Below, piece by piece: positions 1 to 12,447 of a DNA stretch of 64,000 nt. The position numbers and the translations under genes were made by a program. The DNA lies in assembly GCF_028621895.1 (NCBI RefSeq), contig NZ_CP117520.1, positions 868,001-932,000 of the forward strand. The letters run 5' to 3'. The first letter of the stretch is position 1, and every line of letters begins with the position of its first letter. This DNA is from Acinetobacter sp. GSS19. GTDB lineage: Bacteria > Pseudomonadota > Gammaproteobacteria > Pseudomonadales > Moraxellaceae. A model generated the notes under the pieces. It had not been told where the DNA came from and did no database searches. It saw nothing but the letters and a program-made list of their open reading frames with translations.

Positions 1-330
<330 letters not shown>

Positions 331-358
331 GATAAACTCTTGAGTGTAAATCTAGTCA

Positions 359-393
359 TCAAGCAAAAGGGTGTATAACGCTCTTTTGCTTGA
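359..393 (+). terminator. Inverted repeat after frmA, possible terminator
   Basis: An 11-bp perfect stem (TCAAGCAAAAG / CTTTTGCTTGA) with a 13-nt loop lies 29 bp after the frmA stop. There is no clear U tract behind it, so it may be only a weak terminator or an mRNA-stabilising hairpin. Confidence 0.45.
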
Positions 394-709
394 GCCGCTC
401 TAAATTCTTTACTGATTTCACCGACGCGTTGTTCTATTCCCAAGCACTGCAAATCCAACTTTCTGGAAGAATTTGATTTCTACAGATTCGAAGCAGATCA
501 AGCTAAACATTTCCGGCAAAATTCGTCTTCTTAAGCAGCTTGATCTCAAAAAAACGCTGAATGCAAACATCGCTAATTGTTATTGCTTGGTCATGTAGAG
601 CTGTCAAAAGCAGATTTTTTAGCGCGATGTCATCATGAATTTATACCCATCTATAGACAACAACATAATCAAACAAAACAATAGCAAAAAAGCCAAGGCT
701 CAGTTACGA

Positions 710-732
710 TCAAGCTATAGCTTGAGTTTTTT
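710..732 (+). terminator. Orphan intrinsic-terminator-like palindrome
   Basis: A 16-bp perfect palindrome TCAAGCTATAGCTTGA is followed by GTTTTTT. It looks like a plus-strand terminator, but no plus-strand gene ends within 380 bp upstream. Confidence 0.4.
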
Positions 733-816
733 GTAATAAAAGCAACACGTGCATAACAAAAAAACTGTCTTAGAGACGGATCTATTTTTAATCAGGTGAA
801 GCACGTTTCAAGCGCG

Positions 817-845
817 ATGACATTTAATTTTGACAATCATAGAAT
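817..845 (+). promoter_or_regulatory. Candidate sigma-70 promoter of katG
   Basis: ATGACA (817-822) and TAGAAT (840-845) are separated by exactly 17 bp and would start transcription about 48 bp before the katG start. Pattern-based only; no OxyR site could be verified by eye. Confidence 0.35.
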
Positions 846-887
846 GCACATCGCAGAGGGAAGTTTAGAACTTTATTAAAATGATAA

Positions 888-3071
<2,184 letters not shown>

Positions 3072-3163
3072 TGTTGATCCGTTTTCCTCAAGCTGAGCGT
3101 ACTTGGCTTGAGGGACTAGCTTGGGATATGCTGCAAGTGAAGCATATATAAAACCGATCCATA

Positions 3164-3194
3164 AAAAAGGCCTTATCAATGATAAGGCCTTTTT
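3164..3194. terminator. Bidirectional terminator between katG and tRNA-Gly
   Basis: A 14-bp stem built on AAGGCCTTATC / GATAAGGCCTT with a 3-nt loop is flanked by A-run and T-run. It can end katG on the plus strand and the tRNA transcript on the minus strand. Confidence 0.85.
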
Positions 3195-3200
3195 GAATTT

Positions 3201-3276
<76 letters not shown>

Positions 3277-3342
3277 AATCTATGTCGCGCATTATAGAGT
3301 GTTTCATTAAACTGTCAACACTCTATCAGCATGACTGTCTAA

Positions 3343-4764
3343 TTAATCGGCACGACGCCAGATGGTACCCTGACGGGTATCTTCCAGAACAACACCTTGC
3401 TCAAGCAAAGATTGACGAATTCCATCTGCTTTCGCGAAGTCTTTGGCTTTTTTTGCATCAACACGTTGTTGGATTAGATCTTCAATTTCAGCTTCTGACA
3501 AGCCTAAAGTTTCTTGACCAATATCTGATTTTAAGAACTCTTCAACTGGATGCTGCACAATGCCGAGAATGTTGGTGAGATGGCGTAGAGTAGAGTAATA
3601 CACTGCTGCTTGTTCAGCTTGCTGCTCTTTGACTGCACGGTTCAGTTCTTTATTGATTTCAAACAGTACAGCAATTGCTTCTGCGGTATTAAAGTCATCA
3701 CGCATTGCGCTATTGAAACGTTCAACCAGTTCTTGATTTAGAGTTTCAACTTTTTTTTCGCCATACACTTGCTGGTAGGCCTTGAATGAATGGTAGAAAC
3801 GACTCAAGGTCGTTTTGGCTTCTTTTAACGCTGTATCCGAGAAATTGATCGGGCTACGATAATGTGAAGAAACAATAAAGTAGCGGATTACTTCAGGATG
3901 GAATTTCTCCATCACGTCACGGATGGTGAAGAAATTCCCCAGTGACTTCGACATTTTTTCGCCATCGACATTGATGAAGCCGACATGCATCCAGTAATTA
4001 ACATATTGCTCACCAGTCGCCGCTTCGCTTTGTGCAATTTCATTCTCATGGTGCGGGAACAGTAGATCGCTACCACCGCCATGAATGTCAAAATGATTGC
4101 CTAGGCAGCAAGTGGACATTGCAGAACACTCAATATGCCAGCCCGGACGGCCTTTGCCCCAAGGGGAATTCCAGAACGGTTCGTTTTCTTTGGCATGTTT
4201 CCAAAGTACAAAGTCAAACGGGTGTTTTTTCTCGACTTCGACATCGACGCGTTCTGAGGCACCTGCTTGCATATCATCGAGTTTACGACCCGATAAACGA
4301 CCATATTTGGCAAATTGGTCGACCTGGAAGTATACGTCACCATTGTCTGCCGGATAAGCAGCACCTTTATTAACTAAAGTGCCAATCATGCTTTGCATCT
4401 GATCAATATATTCGGTCGCGCGAGGAGATTCATCCGGATCCAGACAACCCAAATGATGAGCATCATCATTCATGGCCTGAATAAAACGGTCGGTCAGGGC
4501 CTGAATGGTTTCGCCATTTTCATTGGCACGTTTGATAATTTTGTCGTCAATATCTGTAATGTTGCGCACATATTTGACTTGCCAACCCTGACTACGCAAA
4601 AAGCGGATGATGTAGTCAAATGCAACCATGACTCGAGCGTGGCCAATATGACAGTAATCATAAACCGTCATACCGCAAACATACATGTCGATATGACCTT
4701 CGACGCGAGGGACAAATTCAACTTTTTTACGTTGCTCTGAGTTGTATAGAACAAAAGGCTGCAT
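3343..4764 (-). CDS. cysS: Cysteinyl-tRNA synthetase
   Basis: Class I aminoacyl-tRNA synthetase charging tRNA-Cys in the cytoplasm. At 473 aa it has the usual length. The HIGH signature appears as HIGHA near residues 39-43. The zinc/cysteine-binding set is visible as Cys30 in YVCGMTVYD, the Cys of WHIECSAMS, and the [14 protein letters not shown] block. The KMSKS loop ([10 protein letters not shown]) is near residue 270. The DALR-like C-terminal anticodon region is present and the gene is complete. It stands alone and diverges from kdsD. Confidence 0.98.
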   Translation of the reverse strand: MQPFVLYNSEQRKKVEFVPRVEGHIDMYVCGMTVYDYCHIGHARVMVAFDYIIRFLRSQGWQVKYVRNITDIDDKIIKRANENGETIQALTDRFIQAMNDDAHHLGCLDPDESPRATEYIDQMQSMIGTLVNKGAAYPADNGDVYFQVDQFAKYGRLSGRKLDDMQAGASERVDVEVEKKHPFDFVLWKHAKENEPFWNSPWGKGRPGWHIECSAMSTCCLGNHFDIHGGGSDLLFPHHENEIAQSEAATGEQYVNYWMHVGFINVDGEKMSKSLGNFFTIRDVMEKFHPEVIRYFIVSSHYRSPINFSDTALKEAKTTLSRFYHSFKAYQQVYGEKKVETLNQELVERFNSAMRDDFNTAEAIAVLFEINKELNRAVKEQQAEQAAVYYSTLRHLTNILGIVQHPVEEFLKSDIGQETLGLSEAEIEDLIQQRVDAKKAKDFAKADGIRQSLLEQGVVLEDTRQGTIWRRAD

Positions 4765-4980
4765 ATATAAAGGTCTTCAAAGGCTCAAAAACAGGTTACT
4801 CATCATAACTGAAGCTCCATTTTTCACAAAGTTTTATGCAGTATTTTTATGGTGTTGTGAAAAGTTCATATTTTGAAAGCTGAGATTCGCGTAGATATGT
4901 TAAACTTCAGCACAATATTTTGATTGAAATTACGCGACTCTAATAAGAGTGAAGGTACGTTTATCTTGAATTCATCGAAC

Positions 4981-5958
4981 ATGTCCAATCAGATCGATTT
5001 CCAAAAAGTGGCACGCGAAACATTGCGCCTCGAAGAACAAGCCCTGCATGTATTGGCTGAGCAAATTGATGAGCGTTTTAGTCGTGCCTGTGAAATTATT
5101 TTGCAGTGCCAAGGCCGTTTGGTCGTGACGGGAATGGGGAAATCCGGTCATATTGGCCGTAAAATGGCGGCAACTTTTGCCTCTACTGGAACACCGTCTT
5201 TCTTTATGCATCCTGGCGAAGCAGGACATGGTGATTTGGGGATGCTGGTACGTGGTGATGTCCTGATTGCGATCTCGAACTCTGGTAAAAGTGATGAGAT
5301 CATGATGTTGATGCCGTTAATCAAGCATCTCGGTGTGCCACTGATTACGATAAGCGCGAATGATACTGGACCGATGCCACAAAATGCCGACGTTGCTTTG
5401 ACGCTGGGTGAGTTGACCGAGGCTTGTCCACTCGGTTTGGCGCCAACTTCGAGTACCACCGCAACGTTGGCTTTGGGTGATGCATTAGCTGTTGCTTTGC
5501 TTGATGCACGCGGTTTTACTGCAGAAGATTTTGCCCGTTCACATCCGGCTGGTGCTCTTGGCAAACGTTTACTTTTGCATGTGAAACATCTGATGCATAA
5601 AGGGGCTGAATTGCCAAAAGTCAGACCAGATATGCCAATGAGTAAAGTACTCTACGAAATCAGTGATAAACGTTTGGGTTTAACCACCGTAGTCGATGAA
5701 CATGACACCTTATTGGGTATTTTCACTGATGGTGATTTACGTCGTATGATTGACCGTCAGCAAGGTTTTGATATCAATGTAGCGGTTGCTGATGTCATGA
5801 CAAAAAAACCGTTTACAATTTCTGCGGAAGCACGTGCGGTAGAAGCTTTGGAATTACTGCGCGATAAGAAAATTAATCAGTTTGTCGTAGTAGATGAAGC
5901 GAATAAAGTCATTGGAGTCATCAGCATGCATGATCTGATTCAAGCAGGGGTAAATTAA
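4981..5958 (+). CDS. kdsD: Arabinose-5-phosphate isomerase KdsD
   Basis: Converts ribulose-5-phosphate to arabinose-5-phosphate, the first step of Kdo synthesis for lipopolysaccharide. From the ATG at 4981 the protein is 325 aa, close to the E. coli enzyme. The N-terminal SIS domain (about residues 30-185) contains GMGKSGHIGRKMAATFAST and ISNSGKSDEI. The signature ACPLGLAPTSSTTATL follows, then two CBS domains (about 205-320) with GIFTDGDLRR. In-frame TTG codons lie upstream (4924 and 4966); TTG 4966 has a GAAGG about 10 bp ahead, so the exact start is not certain. It is the first gene of kdsD-kdsC-lptC-lptA-lptB. Confidence 0.95.
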   Translation: MSNQIDFQKVARETLRLEEQALHVLAEQIDERFSRACEIILQCQGRLVVTGMGKSGHIGRKMAATFASTGTPSFFMHPGEAGHGDLGMLVRGDVLIAISNSGKSDEIMMLMPLIKHLGVPLITISANDTGPMPQNADVALTLGELTEACPLGLAPTSSTTATLALGDALAVALLDARGFTAEDFARSHPAGALGKRLLLHVKHLMHKGAELPKVRPDMPMSKVLYEISDKRLGLTTVVDEHDTLLGIFTDGDLRRMIDRQQGFDINVAVADVMTKKPFTISAEARAVEALELLRDKKINQFVVVDEANKVIGVISMHDLIQAGVN

Positions 5959-5961
5959 ATC

Positions 5962-6501
5962 ATGGCATCGTATGTATTGTTAGAGCATGCACGTCATATG
6001 CAGGCATTGGTTCTGGATGTAGACGGTATTTTAAGTGATGGTTTTATTACCTTAACCAATAGTGGTGATGAAATTAAATCGTTTGATATCCGTGATGGCC
6101 TAGGCATGAAGCTGGTACAGCAAGCCGGTATGAAAGTGATTATTATCACTGGACGTCAAAGTCATATCGTTAATAAACGTATGACTGATCTGGGCGTAGA
6201 CCTGATTTTTCAGGGGCGTGAAGATAAAGGTGTTGCACTGCGTGAAGCCTGTGCACAGCTCAATATCTTTCCTGAAGACTGTCTATATATGGGGGATGAC
6301 TGGCCAGACCTTTCAGCTTTCTCGATTGCTGGGATGAGCGTGACTGTTCCAAATGGTCATGTAGAAGTGCGACGTCGTGCGGATTTGGTCACTCAAGCTA
6401 TGGGCGGACGTGGTGCGGTACGTGAAGTTTGTGACATGTTGTTAACAGCTAAGGGTGTTTATCAGGAATTGCTTGAAAAATACTTGGCTGTGCCACATTA
6501 A
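5962..6501 (+). CDS. kdsC: 3-deoxy-D-manno-octulosonate 8-phosphate phosphatase KdsC
   Basis: HAD-superfamily phosphatase (type C0, no cap) releasing Kdo from Kdo-8-phosphate. The 179-aa protein shows motif I as LVLDVDGILSDG near residue 16 (nucleophile Asp and acid/base Asp), motif II in IIITGRQS, and motif IV as YMGDDWPDL. The start is 3 bp after the kdsD stop, so the two are translationally close and make consecutive Kdo-pathway enzymes. Confidence 0.96.
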   Translation: MASYVLLEHARHMQALVLDVDGILSDGFITLTNSGDEIKSFDIRDGLGMKLVQQAGMKVIIITGRQSHIVNKRMTDLGVDLIFQGREDKGVALREACAQLNIFPEDCLYMGDDWPDLSAFSIAGMSVTVPNGHVEVRRRADLVTQAMGGRGAVREVCDMLLTAKGVYQELLEKYLAVPH

Positions 6502-6541
6502 ACCTTTAAGCCTCTTTTGAAATGGAAATAGTGCCTGACCT

Positions 6542-7090
6542 ATGGATACCAAAGTTCTCTATGCAATAGCCATTACCGTTGCGACCGTGAGTGGGGGCTA
6601 TTACTATTTCAGCGGAAAAAGTCAAAAGCTGGACATTGAATCTGGCCGTAATATGACTTATGCCGCACAGGGGATCCAACTCACTCAAACAGACGAGCAA
6701 GGCAATTTGCATGTTCGTGCAAAAATTGATCGTCTTGAGCAAGACATGCAGCGCAAAACCTCGCATTTGCAACACTTGGATGCCAGCCTGTATCAGCAGG
6801 GCAAAGTGGATGCCACTTTTTCTGCACAACAGGGCAATGGTTTTAATGACAATGAAAAAATTGTCTTGAGCGGAGCTGTGGTTGCTCGCAAGTTTGGCCC
6901 CCAAGGACAACTGGATTTCCGGACCGATGAGTTAACTGGTTATCCAAAACTCCGCCAGATTGAGACCAATCACCAGGTCGTGGTGCAGTCGCCACAGGCT
7001 GAATTCATCAGTCAGGGGCTTAAAGCCAATTTAAATGAAGGGCAGTACGAGTTTTTTAATATTCGAGGAAAGTATGCACCAAGTTCATAA
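6542..7090 (+). CDS. lptC: LPS export ABC transporter periplasmic protein LptC
   Basis: Bitopic inner-membrane protein that takes lipopolysaccharide from LptB2FG and hands it to LptA. The 182-aa protein has one N-terminal transmembrane segment (about residues 5-22, VLYAIAITVATVSGGYYYF) and then a periplasmic domain of the OstA/LptC beta-jellyroll type with GYPKLRQIET and QSPQAEFISQGLKANL. Its position between kdsC and lptA supports the call. The last 17 bases overlap the lptA start. Confidence 0.92.
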   Translation: MDTKVLYAIAITVATVSGGYYYFSGKSQKLDIESGRNMTYAAQGIQLTQTDEQGNLHVRAKIDRLEQDMQRKTSHLQHLDASLYQQGKVDATFSAQQGNGFNDNEKIVLSGAVVARKFGPQGQLDFRTDELTGYPKLRQIETNHQVVVQSPQAEFISQGLKANLNEGQYEFFNIRGKYAPSS

Positions 7091-7634
7091 ATCATCATTA
7101 TTCAACGCTTTCCTGAAAAAAGCGGCTTTTGTGGGATGCATGACCGCGTTTGCTACGGCTGCCTGGGCTTTACCATCGGATCGTAACCAGCAAATCTCTT
7201 TGGTGGCGGATCGTGCGACCTATAATGAGCAAAGCGGTGTAACGACTTATAGTGGCAATGTGGTGATTGAACAGGGCACCATGCGCTTGCAGGCCGATTC
7301 GATTGTAGCGAAGTTAAATGCGAATCGTGAGATTAGTACAATTACGGCTACAGGACGTCCGGCAAAATTCCAGCAGCAGATTGATGTGAAAAAAGGCTTG
7401 GCACGCGGTCAGGCACAAAAGATTGTTTATGATGCCTCAACGGGTATTATTACCCTATCGGGTGGCGCTTATCTTGTTCAGGATGGGGCAAGTATTCGCG
7501 GTTCAACCTTACGCTATAGTATGAACAAGGGCGATATCGAAGCAACGGGTGGAACAAATGGTACAGGTAAAGGTCGTGTACAAATTATTATTCCGCCGTC
7601 AGCGAGCAAGACCTTCCCGGGAGCACGTGATTAA
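7074..7634 (+). CDS. lptA: LPS transport periplasmic protein LptA
   Basis: Periplasmic bridge protein carrying LPS from LptC to the outer-membrane LptDE translocon. The start at 7074 is favoured by GAGG about 6 bp upstream and gives a good Sec signal peptide (charged HKSS..KK, hydrophobic core, cleavage after AWA near residue 29). The OstA-type fold follows ([27 protein letters not shown]). The length is 186 aa. It overlaps lptC by 17 bp, and its stop overlaps the lptB start (TAATG), which indicates coupled translation. Confidence 0.95.
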   Translation: MHQVHKSSLFNAFLKKAAFVGCMTAFATAAWALPSDRNQQISLVADRATYNEQSGVTTYSGNVVIEQGTMRLQADSIVAKLNANREISTITATGRPAKFQQQIDVKKGLARGQAQKIVYDASTGIITLSGGAYLVQDGASIRGSTLRYSMNKGDIEATGGTNGTGKGRVQIIIPPSASKTFPGARD

Positions 7635-8380
7635 TGGAACAATCACTTCAGCAACCACAAACCTTATGTATCAAGCATCTTGCAAAAAATTACAGTAAAC
7701 GCTGGGTCGTGCAAGATGTTTCCTTTACCATGCAAAGCGGCCAGATTGTTGGACTGTTGGGACCAAACGGTGCAGGAAAAACCACGAGTTTTTATATGGT
7801 GGTCGGACTGGTGCGGATGGATAAAGGCGAGATTCATCTGGATGATCTGGATTTATCTGATCTCGCGATGCATGAGCGTGCCCGCAAAGGAATTGGTTAT
7901 TTACCGCAGGAAGCGTCGATTTTCCGTAAATTGACCATTGCTGAAAATATTATGGCAATTCTGGAAACCCGCAAAGATCTCAATAAACAGCAACGTCAGC
8001 AACGTTTAGACGAGCTGTTGCACGATTTTAAAATTACCCATATTAAAGATTCTCTGGGTATGAGTGTTTCCGGTGGTGAGCGCCGTCGTGCTGAAATTGC
8101 GCGTGCCTTGGCTGCTAATCCGAAATTCATGTTGCTGGATGAACCTTTTGCTGGTGTTGACCCGATTTCTGTCGGCGATATCAAAGAAATTATCCGTGGT
8201 CTGAAAAATCGTGGTATCGGCGTTTTGATTACCGATCATAATGTTCGTGATACGCTAGCGATTTGTGAAAAGGCTTATATCATCAGTGAAGGTGCGGTGA
8301 TTGCAGAAGGCACATCACAAGAAATCCTGGACAACGAAACTGTCCGTCAGGTGTACTTAGGTAAAGATTTTACAGTTTAA
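7634..8380 (+). CDS. lptB: LPS export ABC transporter ATPase LptB
   Basis: Cytoplasmic ATPase powering LPS extraction by LptB2FG. The 248-aa protein has Walker [12 protein letters not shown] near residue 42, Q-loop [10 protein letters not shown], signature SVSGGERRR near 145, Walker [14 protein letters not shown] and switch His in ITDHNVRD. These last and the EPFAGVDP form are typical of the LptB/LivF-like family. It is the last gene of the operon and ends at a terminator. Confidence 0.98.
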   Translation: MEQSLQQPQTLCIKHLAKNYSKRWVVQDVSFTMQSGQIVGLLGPNGAGKTTSFYMVVGLVRMDKGEIHLDDLDLSDLAMHERARKGIGYLPQEASIFRKLTIAENIMAILETRKDLNKQQRQQRLDELLHDFKITHIKDSLGMSVSGGERRRAEIARALAANPKFMLLDEPFAGVDPISVGDIKEIIRGLKNRGIGVLITDHNVRDTLAICEKAYIISEGAVIAEGTSQEILDNETVRQVYLGKDFTV

Positions 8381-8400
8381 GCTATTCTCGATTGTTGCAG

Positions 8401-8432
8401 AATCCTCATGTTTGCATGGGGATTTTTTATTT
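8401..8432 (+). terminator. Terminator of the kdsD-lptB operon
   Basis: AATCCTCATG and CATGGGGATT form a 10-bp stem with a 4-nt loop and two G-U pairs, followed by a T run, 20 bp after the lptB stop. Confidence 0.85.
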
Positions 8433-8496
8433 TCAAAGCAAAAAGCAAAACACGTTATAATTTTACCGTTTTGTAGCCGTATGCTGATTTGATCTT

Positions 8497-9096
8497 ATGC
8501 CATTCACGCTTGCTTATCCTGTTCAGTTTGAAGAAGAAATCAAAAAAAGCCGTTTTCAGGCGATGGCTGTGCCTGTTGACAGTGAGCAAGCGGTGAAAGA
8601 CTTTCTTGAAGAAAACAAAGATCCTACCACCACACATCAGTGCTGGGCCTGGAAAATTGGTCATCAGGTACGCTTTAATGATGATGGGGAACCCTCAGGT
8701 ACAGCGGGACGTCCAATTTTAGCTACGATTGAAGGCAATGAACTGACTAATGTGCTGGTCTTGGTCAACCGCTGGTATGGTGGCATTAAGTTGGGAACGG
8801 GTGGATTGGTTCGCGCTTATGGTGGCTGTGCAGGGCAATGTTTGAAACTGGCAGAAAAAATCGAGCTTATTCTGAAAAAACAGGTTGCATTTCATTGCCA
8901 TTTCAATGAATGGGCCATTTTGCAGTATGAATTGACCCAGCAGCAAATCGACTATCAGGAACACTACGAAGCCGATGGGGTGAGGATTGAAGCTCTAATG
9001 CAACTCCATCAAATTGAACCGTTTGCTTTAAAAATTCGGGATATCACGCGTGGTCGTGAGTCGTTAAAAATCATGGAAGATGAAGAAAATGACTGA
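8497..9096 (+). CDS. yigZ: YigZ/IMPACT-family protein
   Basis: A 199-aa member of the UPF0029/IMPACT family. The conserved block DDGEPSGTAGRPIL lies near residues 62-75, followed by NVLVLVNRWYGGIKLGTGGLVRAYGG. The C-terminal part (about 135-199) corresponds to the DUF1949 ferredoxin-like domain. Eukaryotic IMPACT modulates Gcn2; the bacterial role is not settled. It overlaps the following acyltransferase gene. Confidence 0.9.
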   Translation: MPFTLAYPVQFEEEIKKSRFQAMAVPVDSEQAVKDFLEENKDPTTTHQCWAWKIGHQVRFNDDGEPSGTAGRPILATIEGNELTNVLVLVNRWYGGIKLGTGGLVRAYGGCAGQCLKLAEKIELILKKQVAFHCHFNEWAILQYELTQQQIDYQEHYEADGVRIEALMQLHQIEPFALKIRDITRGRESLKIMEDEEND

Positions 9097-9706
9097 AGCC
9101 GATCCTCTATTAAAATATCGTGAACAGCATCAGCATCGTCTGAATTATATGCCTTGGCTGTATTATTCACTTAAGCCCAAACATCGTGCTTGGGCAGAAG
9201 CTTGGCAAAAAGACTACCAAGCCTATTTGATGGAAATGGAAACCGTAGAGATTGGAGAGAACTGCTTTATCTCACCGCTCGCGCATATATTTGCCGAACC
9301 TGGCCGAAAAATCATCGTTGGTGACAACACTTTTATTGCAGCAGATTGTACCTTGCATGGTCCATTAACGATTGGTCGTGAAGTCGCGATCAACCATCAC
9401 TGTATTCTTGATGGTGGTCGTGCAGGTATCATCCTGCATGATCAGGTGCGTATTGCCGCCTATAGTCATTTATACGCCTTCGACCATGGCATGGATCTGC
9501 AACAGCCCATCTATCAGCAAGCTGTCCGCTCACAAGGCATTGAAATTGGACGAGATGTCTGGCTTGGAGCACATGTCGGCATTAAAGATGGTGTCCATAT
9601 CGGGGAGCAGGCGATTGTTGGCATGAATAGCATGGTCTGTAAGGATGTTGAGCCACGCCAGATTGTGGCGGGAAATCCGGCACAATTTATTCGCTGGCGT
9701 GAATAA
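9080..9706 (+). CDS. Left-handed beta-helix (hexapeptide) acyltransferase family protein
   Basis: A 208-aa cytoplasmic protein whose middle and end (about residues 60-200) are built of hexapeptide repeats such as IGENCFI, VGDNTFI, IGREVAI, IGRDVWLGAHVGIKDGVHIGEQAIVGMNSMV, ending with AGNPAQFIRWRE, as in maltose/galactoside O-acetyltransferase-like proteins. The acceptor is unknown. The start may be 9080 or the ATG at 9089, which overlaps the yigZ stop more tightly; neither has a clearly better ribosome site. It is likely coupled to yigZ. Confidence 0.8.
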   Translation: MKKMTEADPLLKYREQHQHRLNYMPWLYYSLKPKHRAWAEAWQKDYQAYLMEMETVEIGENCFISPLAHIFAEPGRKIIVGDNTFIAADCTLHGPLTIGREVAINHHCILDGGRAGIILHDQVRIAAYSHLYAFDHGMDLQQPIYQQAVRSQGIEIGRDVWLGAHVGIKDGVHIGEQAIVGMNSMVCKDVEPRQIVAGNPAQFIRWRE

Positions 9707-9829
9707 AACAGCAAATAATGCGCTTTTAGGAATTTTCTTACAGAAATCCGACTGCTTTGCAAAAAAGTTGTGTTAATTTAAAAAATAAGAAAAAACCAAG
9801 GCCTTAAGCCCGAAGAGAGGCAGATTAAA

Positions 9830-10672
9830 ATGAAAAGAGTGATTGCCTGTATTGATTCGTCGCCGTGTATTAATGCGATTGCAGAAGCTGCGGCATGGAT
9901 TGCCAGTCAAACCCAACGTGAATTGGTCCTCTTACAGATTTTAGACTACTATCCGGCAAGCTATCATTTGGGGGAAATCAGCGGTGTTATCGGCTTTGAA
10001 AGTAATGCCATGTTACTGAAGGAGCTGGCTGAACTCGAACAGAAGCAAAGTGAACTGGCACTTGATTACAGTAATAACCTGTTGAAACATATCAGTGAAT
10101 TGATCCAGGAAAAATACGGCATTACTGCCAGCAAAATCCAGGAAAAAGGCGATTTTCTGGAACAGAGTTTCCACATTCTGCAGGAAGATGACATTGCGGT
10201 GATAGGTCGCGTGGGTGATCATTCTGCAGACCGCCATAAACCGATAGGCACCAATGTGGAAAACTTTATTCGTGGTGCAAAATCAACTGTGCTTACAGTC
10301 GGAGAAAAGTTTACGCCACCGACACGATTTATTTTTGCCTATGAATATTCCCCAACCTGTCAAAAAATGATGAAACGGATTGCACAAAGTGATTTGTTGC
10401 GTCAGTTGCAATGTCATCTGCTGTATGTGGGCGATCAACCTGAAGTACTGAATGAGCCTGAGCAATATCTCCGCGATGCAGGACTCGATGTCGTGCTTGA
10501 ATACCGTTATGGCGATGTTGCGGAAAATATCCTAGAGTACCAGCGCGAACATTCTATTCAGTTGATCGTGCTCGGTGCATTCAGCCATAGCAAGATTCAC
10601 CAGTTTTTCTTGGGCAGTATTGCAACGACTATTTTCCGTAATGCCAGTGTGCCACTGTTGGTGGCGAAATAA
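9830..10672 (+). CDS. Tandem-domain universal stress protein
   Basis: Cytoplasmic UspA-superfamily protein of 280 aa made of two Usp domains (about 1-145 and 155-280). The first begins MKRVIACIDSSPC and the second RFIFAYEYSPTC. The C-terminal end has LIVLGAFSHSKIHQFFLGSIATTIFRNASVPLLV, which matches the ATP-binding glycine/serine motif of Usp proteins. Two-domain Usps of this type resemble E. coli UspE and are usually linked to stress and stationary phase. GAGAGG at about 9815-9820 serves as ribosome site. Confidence 0.9.
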   Translation: MKRVIACIDSSPCINAIAEAAAWIASQTQRELVLLQILDYYPASYHLGEISGVIGFESNAMLLKELAELEQKQSELALDYSNNLLKHISELIQEKYGITASKIQEKGDFLEQSFHILQEDDIAVIGRVGDHSADRHKPIGTNVENFIRGAKSTVLTVGEKFTPPTRFIFAYEYSPTCQKMMKRIAQSDLLRQLQCHLLYVGDQPEVLNEPEQYLRDAGLDVVLEYRYGDVAENILEYQREHSIQLIVLGAFSHSKIHQFFLGSIATTIFRNASVPLLVAK

Positions 10673-10804
10673 TCCCTAGCTTGTGATTTAAATTTATCCA
10701 TAGTTATCCGCATTTATTGTGGATAACTGTATGGACAAGCACGTTAATCACTTGATAATTCTTGTAAAAAAAGACATGTTTGTTTTTTGTACAAGTGTAA
10801 GTGT

Positions 10805-11473
10805 TTATTTCACAATCGCCAAGGCGAAGCCATCATGTCCCTTGCAGCCCACTGTTTGCAGCGCCGTGCAGGATAAAATTTTCGGGTGATTTTGTAAGGT
10901 TGCAAAAAGTTCGCGAATCCCTTCAATGCTGGGTTTCTTGTTGTCCGGATTAATAATTTCTCCGGCACGAATGACGTTATCCATCACAATCACGCTGCCC
11001 GAATGGCACAAATTCAGACTGAGCTCGAGGTATTCGGCATAGCTTTGTTTATCCGCATCAATAAACACAAAATCAAAGGGTTCAAAGTTGCTGACATCAA
11101 TGCCACGTAAAATATCGGCTGCACGACCCACGCGCAGATCAATCGTTTGAGGCAGCTGGGCATTGTCGATATTCTCTTGCGCTAAAGCCGCATGTGTATC
11201 ACGACCTTCAATTGTCAAAATATATCCATCGTCGGGCAATGCACGTGCCAGCCACATAGTGCTATAGGCGGCAAAAGTTCCCAATTCCAGCACACGTTTA
11301 CAGTGATTCATCTGTATCAGCATTTGCAACAGCATACCTTGGTTGGGAGCCACGGCAAGATGATCCGGGAAACCTTTATCGGCTGTATTTTTGAGGTTCT
11401 GTAGCAGCTTTGGGTCTTCAGGAATTAAATGTGAATCAATGAATTGATCGACTTCTGTCCACATTTGTTGCAT
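10805..11473 (-). CDS. Class I SAM-dependent O-methyltransferase
   Basis: A 222-aa member of the caffeoyl-CoA/catechol O-methyltransferase family (Methyltransf_3). The SAM site is VLELGTFAAYSTMWLA (about residues 60-75), with ILTIEGR, the metal-binding FDFVFIDADKQSYAEY and VIVMDNVIRAGEI. These enzymes methylate hydroxyls of small aromatic molecules with a divalent cation; the substrate here is unknown. Single gene, no operon partners. Confidence 0.9.
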   Translation of the reverse strand: MQQMWTEVDQFIDSHLIPEDPKLLQNLKNTADKGFPDHLAVAPNQGMLLQMLIQMNHCKRVLELGTFAAYSTMWLARALPDDGYILTIEGRDTHAALAQENIDNAQLPQTIDLRVGRAADILRGIDVSNFEPFDFVFIDADKQSYAEYLELSLNLCHSGSVIVMDNVIRAGEIINPDNKKPSIEGIRELFATLQNHPKILSCTALQTVGCKGHDGFALAIVK

Positions 11474-11588
11474 GAGCGTGTTCCCTATAATGCGTTAAGC
11501 GCATTGTAAACTTTTCAATCTAGAGTGCAATTTTTAACAGGTAGATTGCTGAAATCTTCAACAAATTAGTATCAAGAAAATCTTAAAA

Positions 11589-12314
11589 TCAAGAATAACT
11601 GCTGCACATCGAACTGTTACGGGTGAGGTCAGGCCCCCAAGTCCGATAGCCTTGGGTATCAATATGGATTTGCCCTGAACGGTAGAGGCCTAAGCCCATA
11701 TTTAAACTTTGTCCATGTTCAATCCAGAATTGACATAATTTAAACTTGGTATTCTCAATAAAGGCATAATCTTCCGGTTGGGGGATTTCGGGTCCAATCC
11801 GGAAATCAATGGCCGAGTTGAACAGGTGACGTGAAGAATTTGCCCCTCCCGCACACTGATTTAATGGCAAATCCCGATACACAGAGGTCACTTCAAAATC
11901 GGTCAGGATTTTTGCAGCTACCATATATTTAAAAATTCGAATAGTCGCCAGCTGATTGTCCCAGAGCTGTTGGTTCGGTACAGCATATTGTGAGCCACCA
12001 CAGCGTTGCCAATCCCGTGCCGTACGTAACAGTTCAAAGGTGGGGATAATATTGGAAACATTATTACGTGCAAGAAAATGTTCATATTCCTGCATCTGTT
12101 CCAAATTATTGCCGATTGCAGTCCAATTATAGAAAGATTCTGGTGTGACCTTAGGGGATGTCGGACGTTCAATGCTGATCCGTTCTTGCGGGATATAAAT
12201 ACGTGATCCGCTAGGAGAGGTCATTTGACCGGTTTTTTGAGGGGAGGTCGCACACCCGATCATAACAAGTGGGACGATACTTGTGGTAAGCAGGCCCTTC
12301 AAAAATTGCTTCAT
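11589..12314 (-). CDS. Predicted M15-like D-Ala-D-Ala carboxypeptidase-family lipoprotein
   Basis: A 241-aa protein with a lipoprotein signal (lipobox VMIGC, Cys21) and low-complexity Ser/Thr/Pro linker. The C-terminal half has SSRHLFNSAIDFRIGP and later GQIHIDTQGYRTWGPD. These resemble the zinc-binding His/Asp pair and the distal His of the YcbK/peptidase M15A group. Such proteins trim peptidoglycan peptides in the periplasm. The function is inferred from motif pattern only. Confidence 0.7.
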   Translation of the reverse strand: MKQFLKGLLTTSIVPLVMIGCATSPQKTGQMTSPSGSRIYIPQERISIERPTSPKVTPESFYNWTAIGNNLEQMQEYEHFLARNNVSNIIPTFELLRTARDWQRCGGSQYAVPNQQLWDNQLATIRIFKYMVAAKILTDFEVTSVYRDLPLNQCAGGANSSRHLFNSAIDFRIGPEIPQPEDYAFIENTKFKLCQFWIEHGQSLNMGLGLYRSGQIHIDTQGYRTWGPDLTRNSSMCSSYS

Positions 12315-12412
12315 CGAAAAATCAATTACTTAATACACTACCGCCAGTATTTTAATCTAAATCGCCGCAAAAAAATGCTTTAAATTGCAATCAAATGTTC
12401 CGACTATGTATA

Positions 12413-12436
12413 AAAAAAGACCAGCATGTGCTGGTC
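12413..12436 (-). terminator. Terminator of fdxA
   Basis: On the minus strand an 8-bp stem (GACCAGCA / TGCTGGTC) with a 2-nt nominal loop is followed by a T run, just after the fdxA stop. Confidence 0.75.
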
Positions 12437-12447
12437 CTTTATTGATC

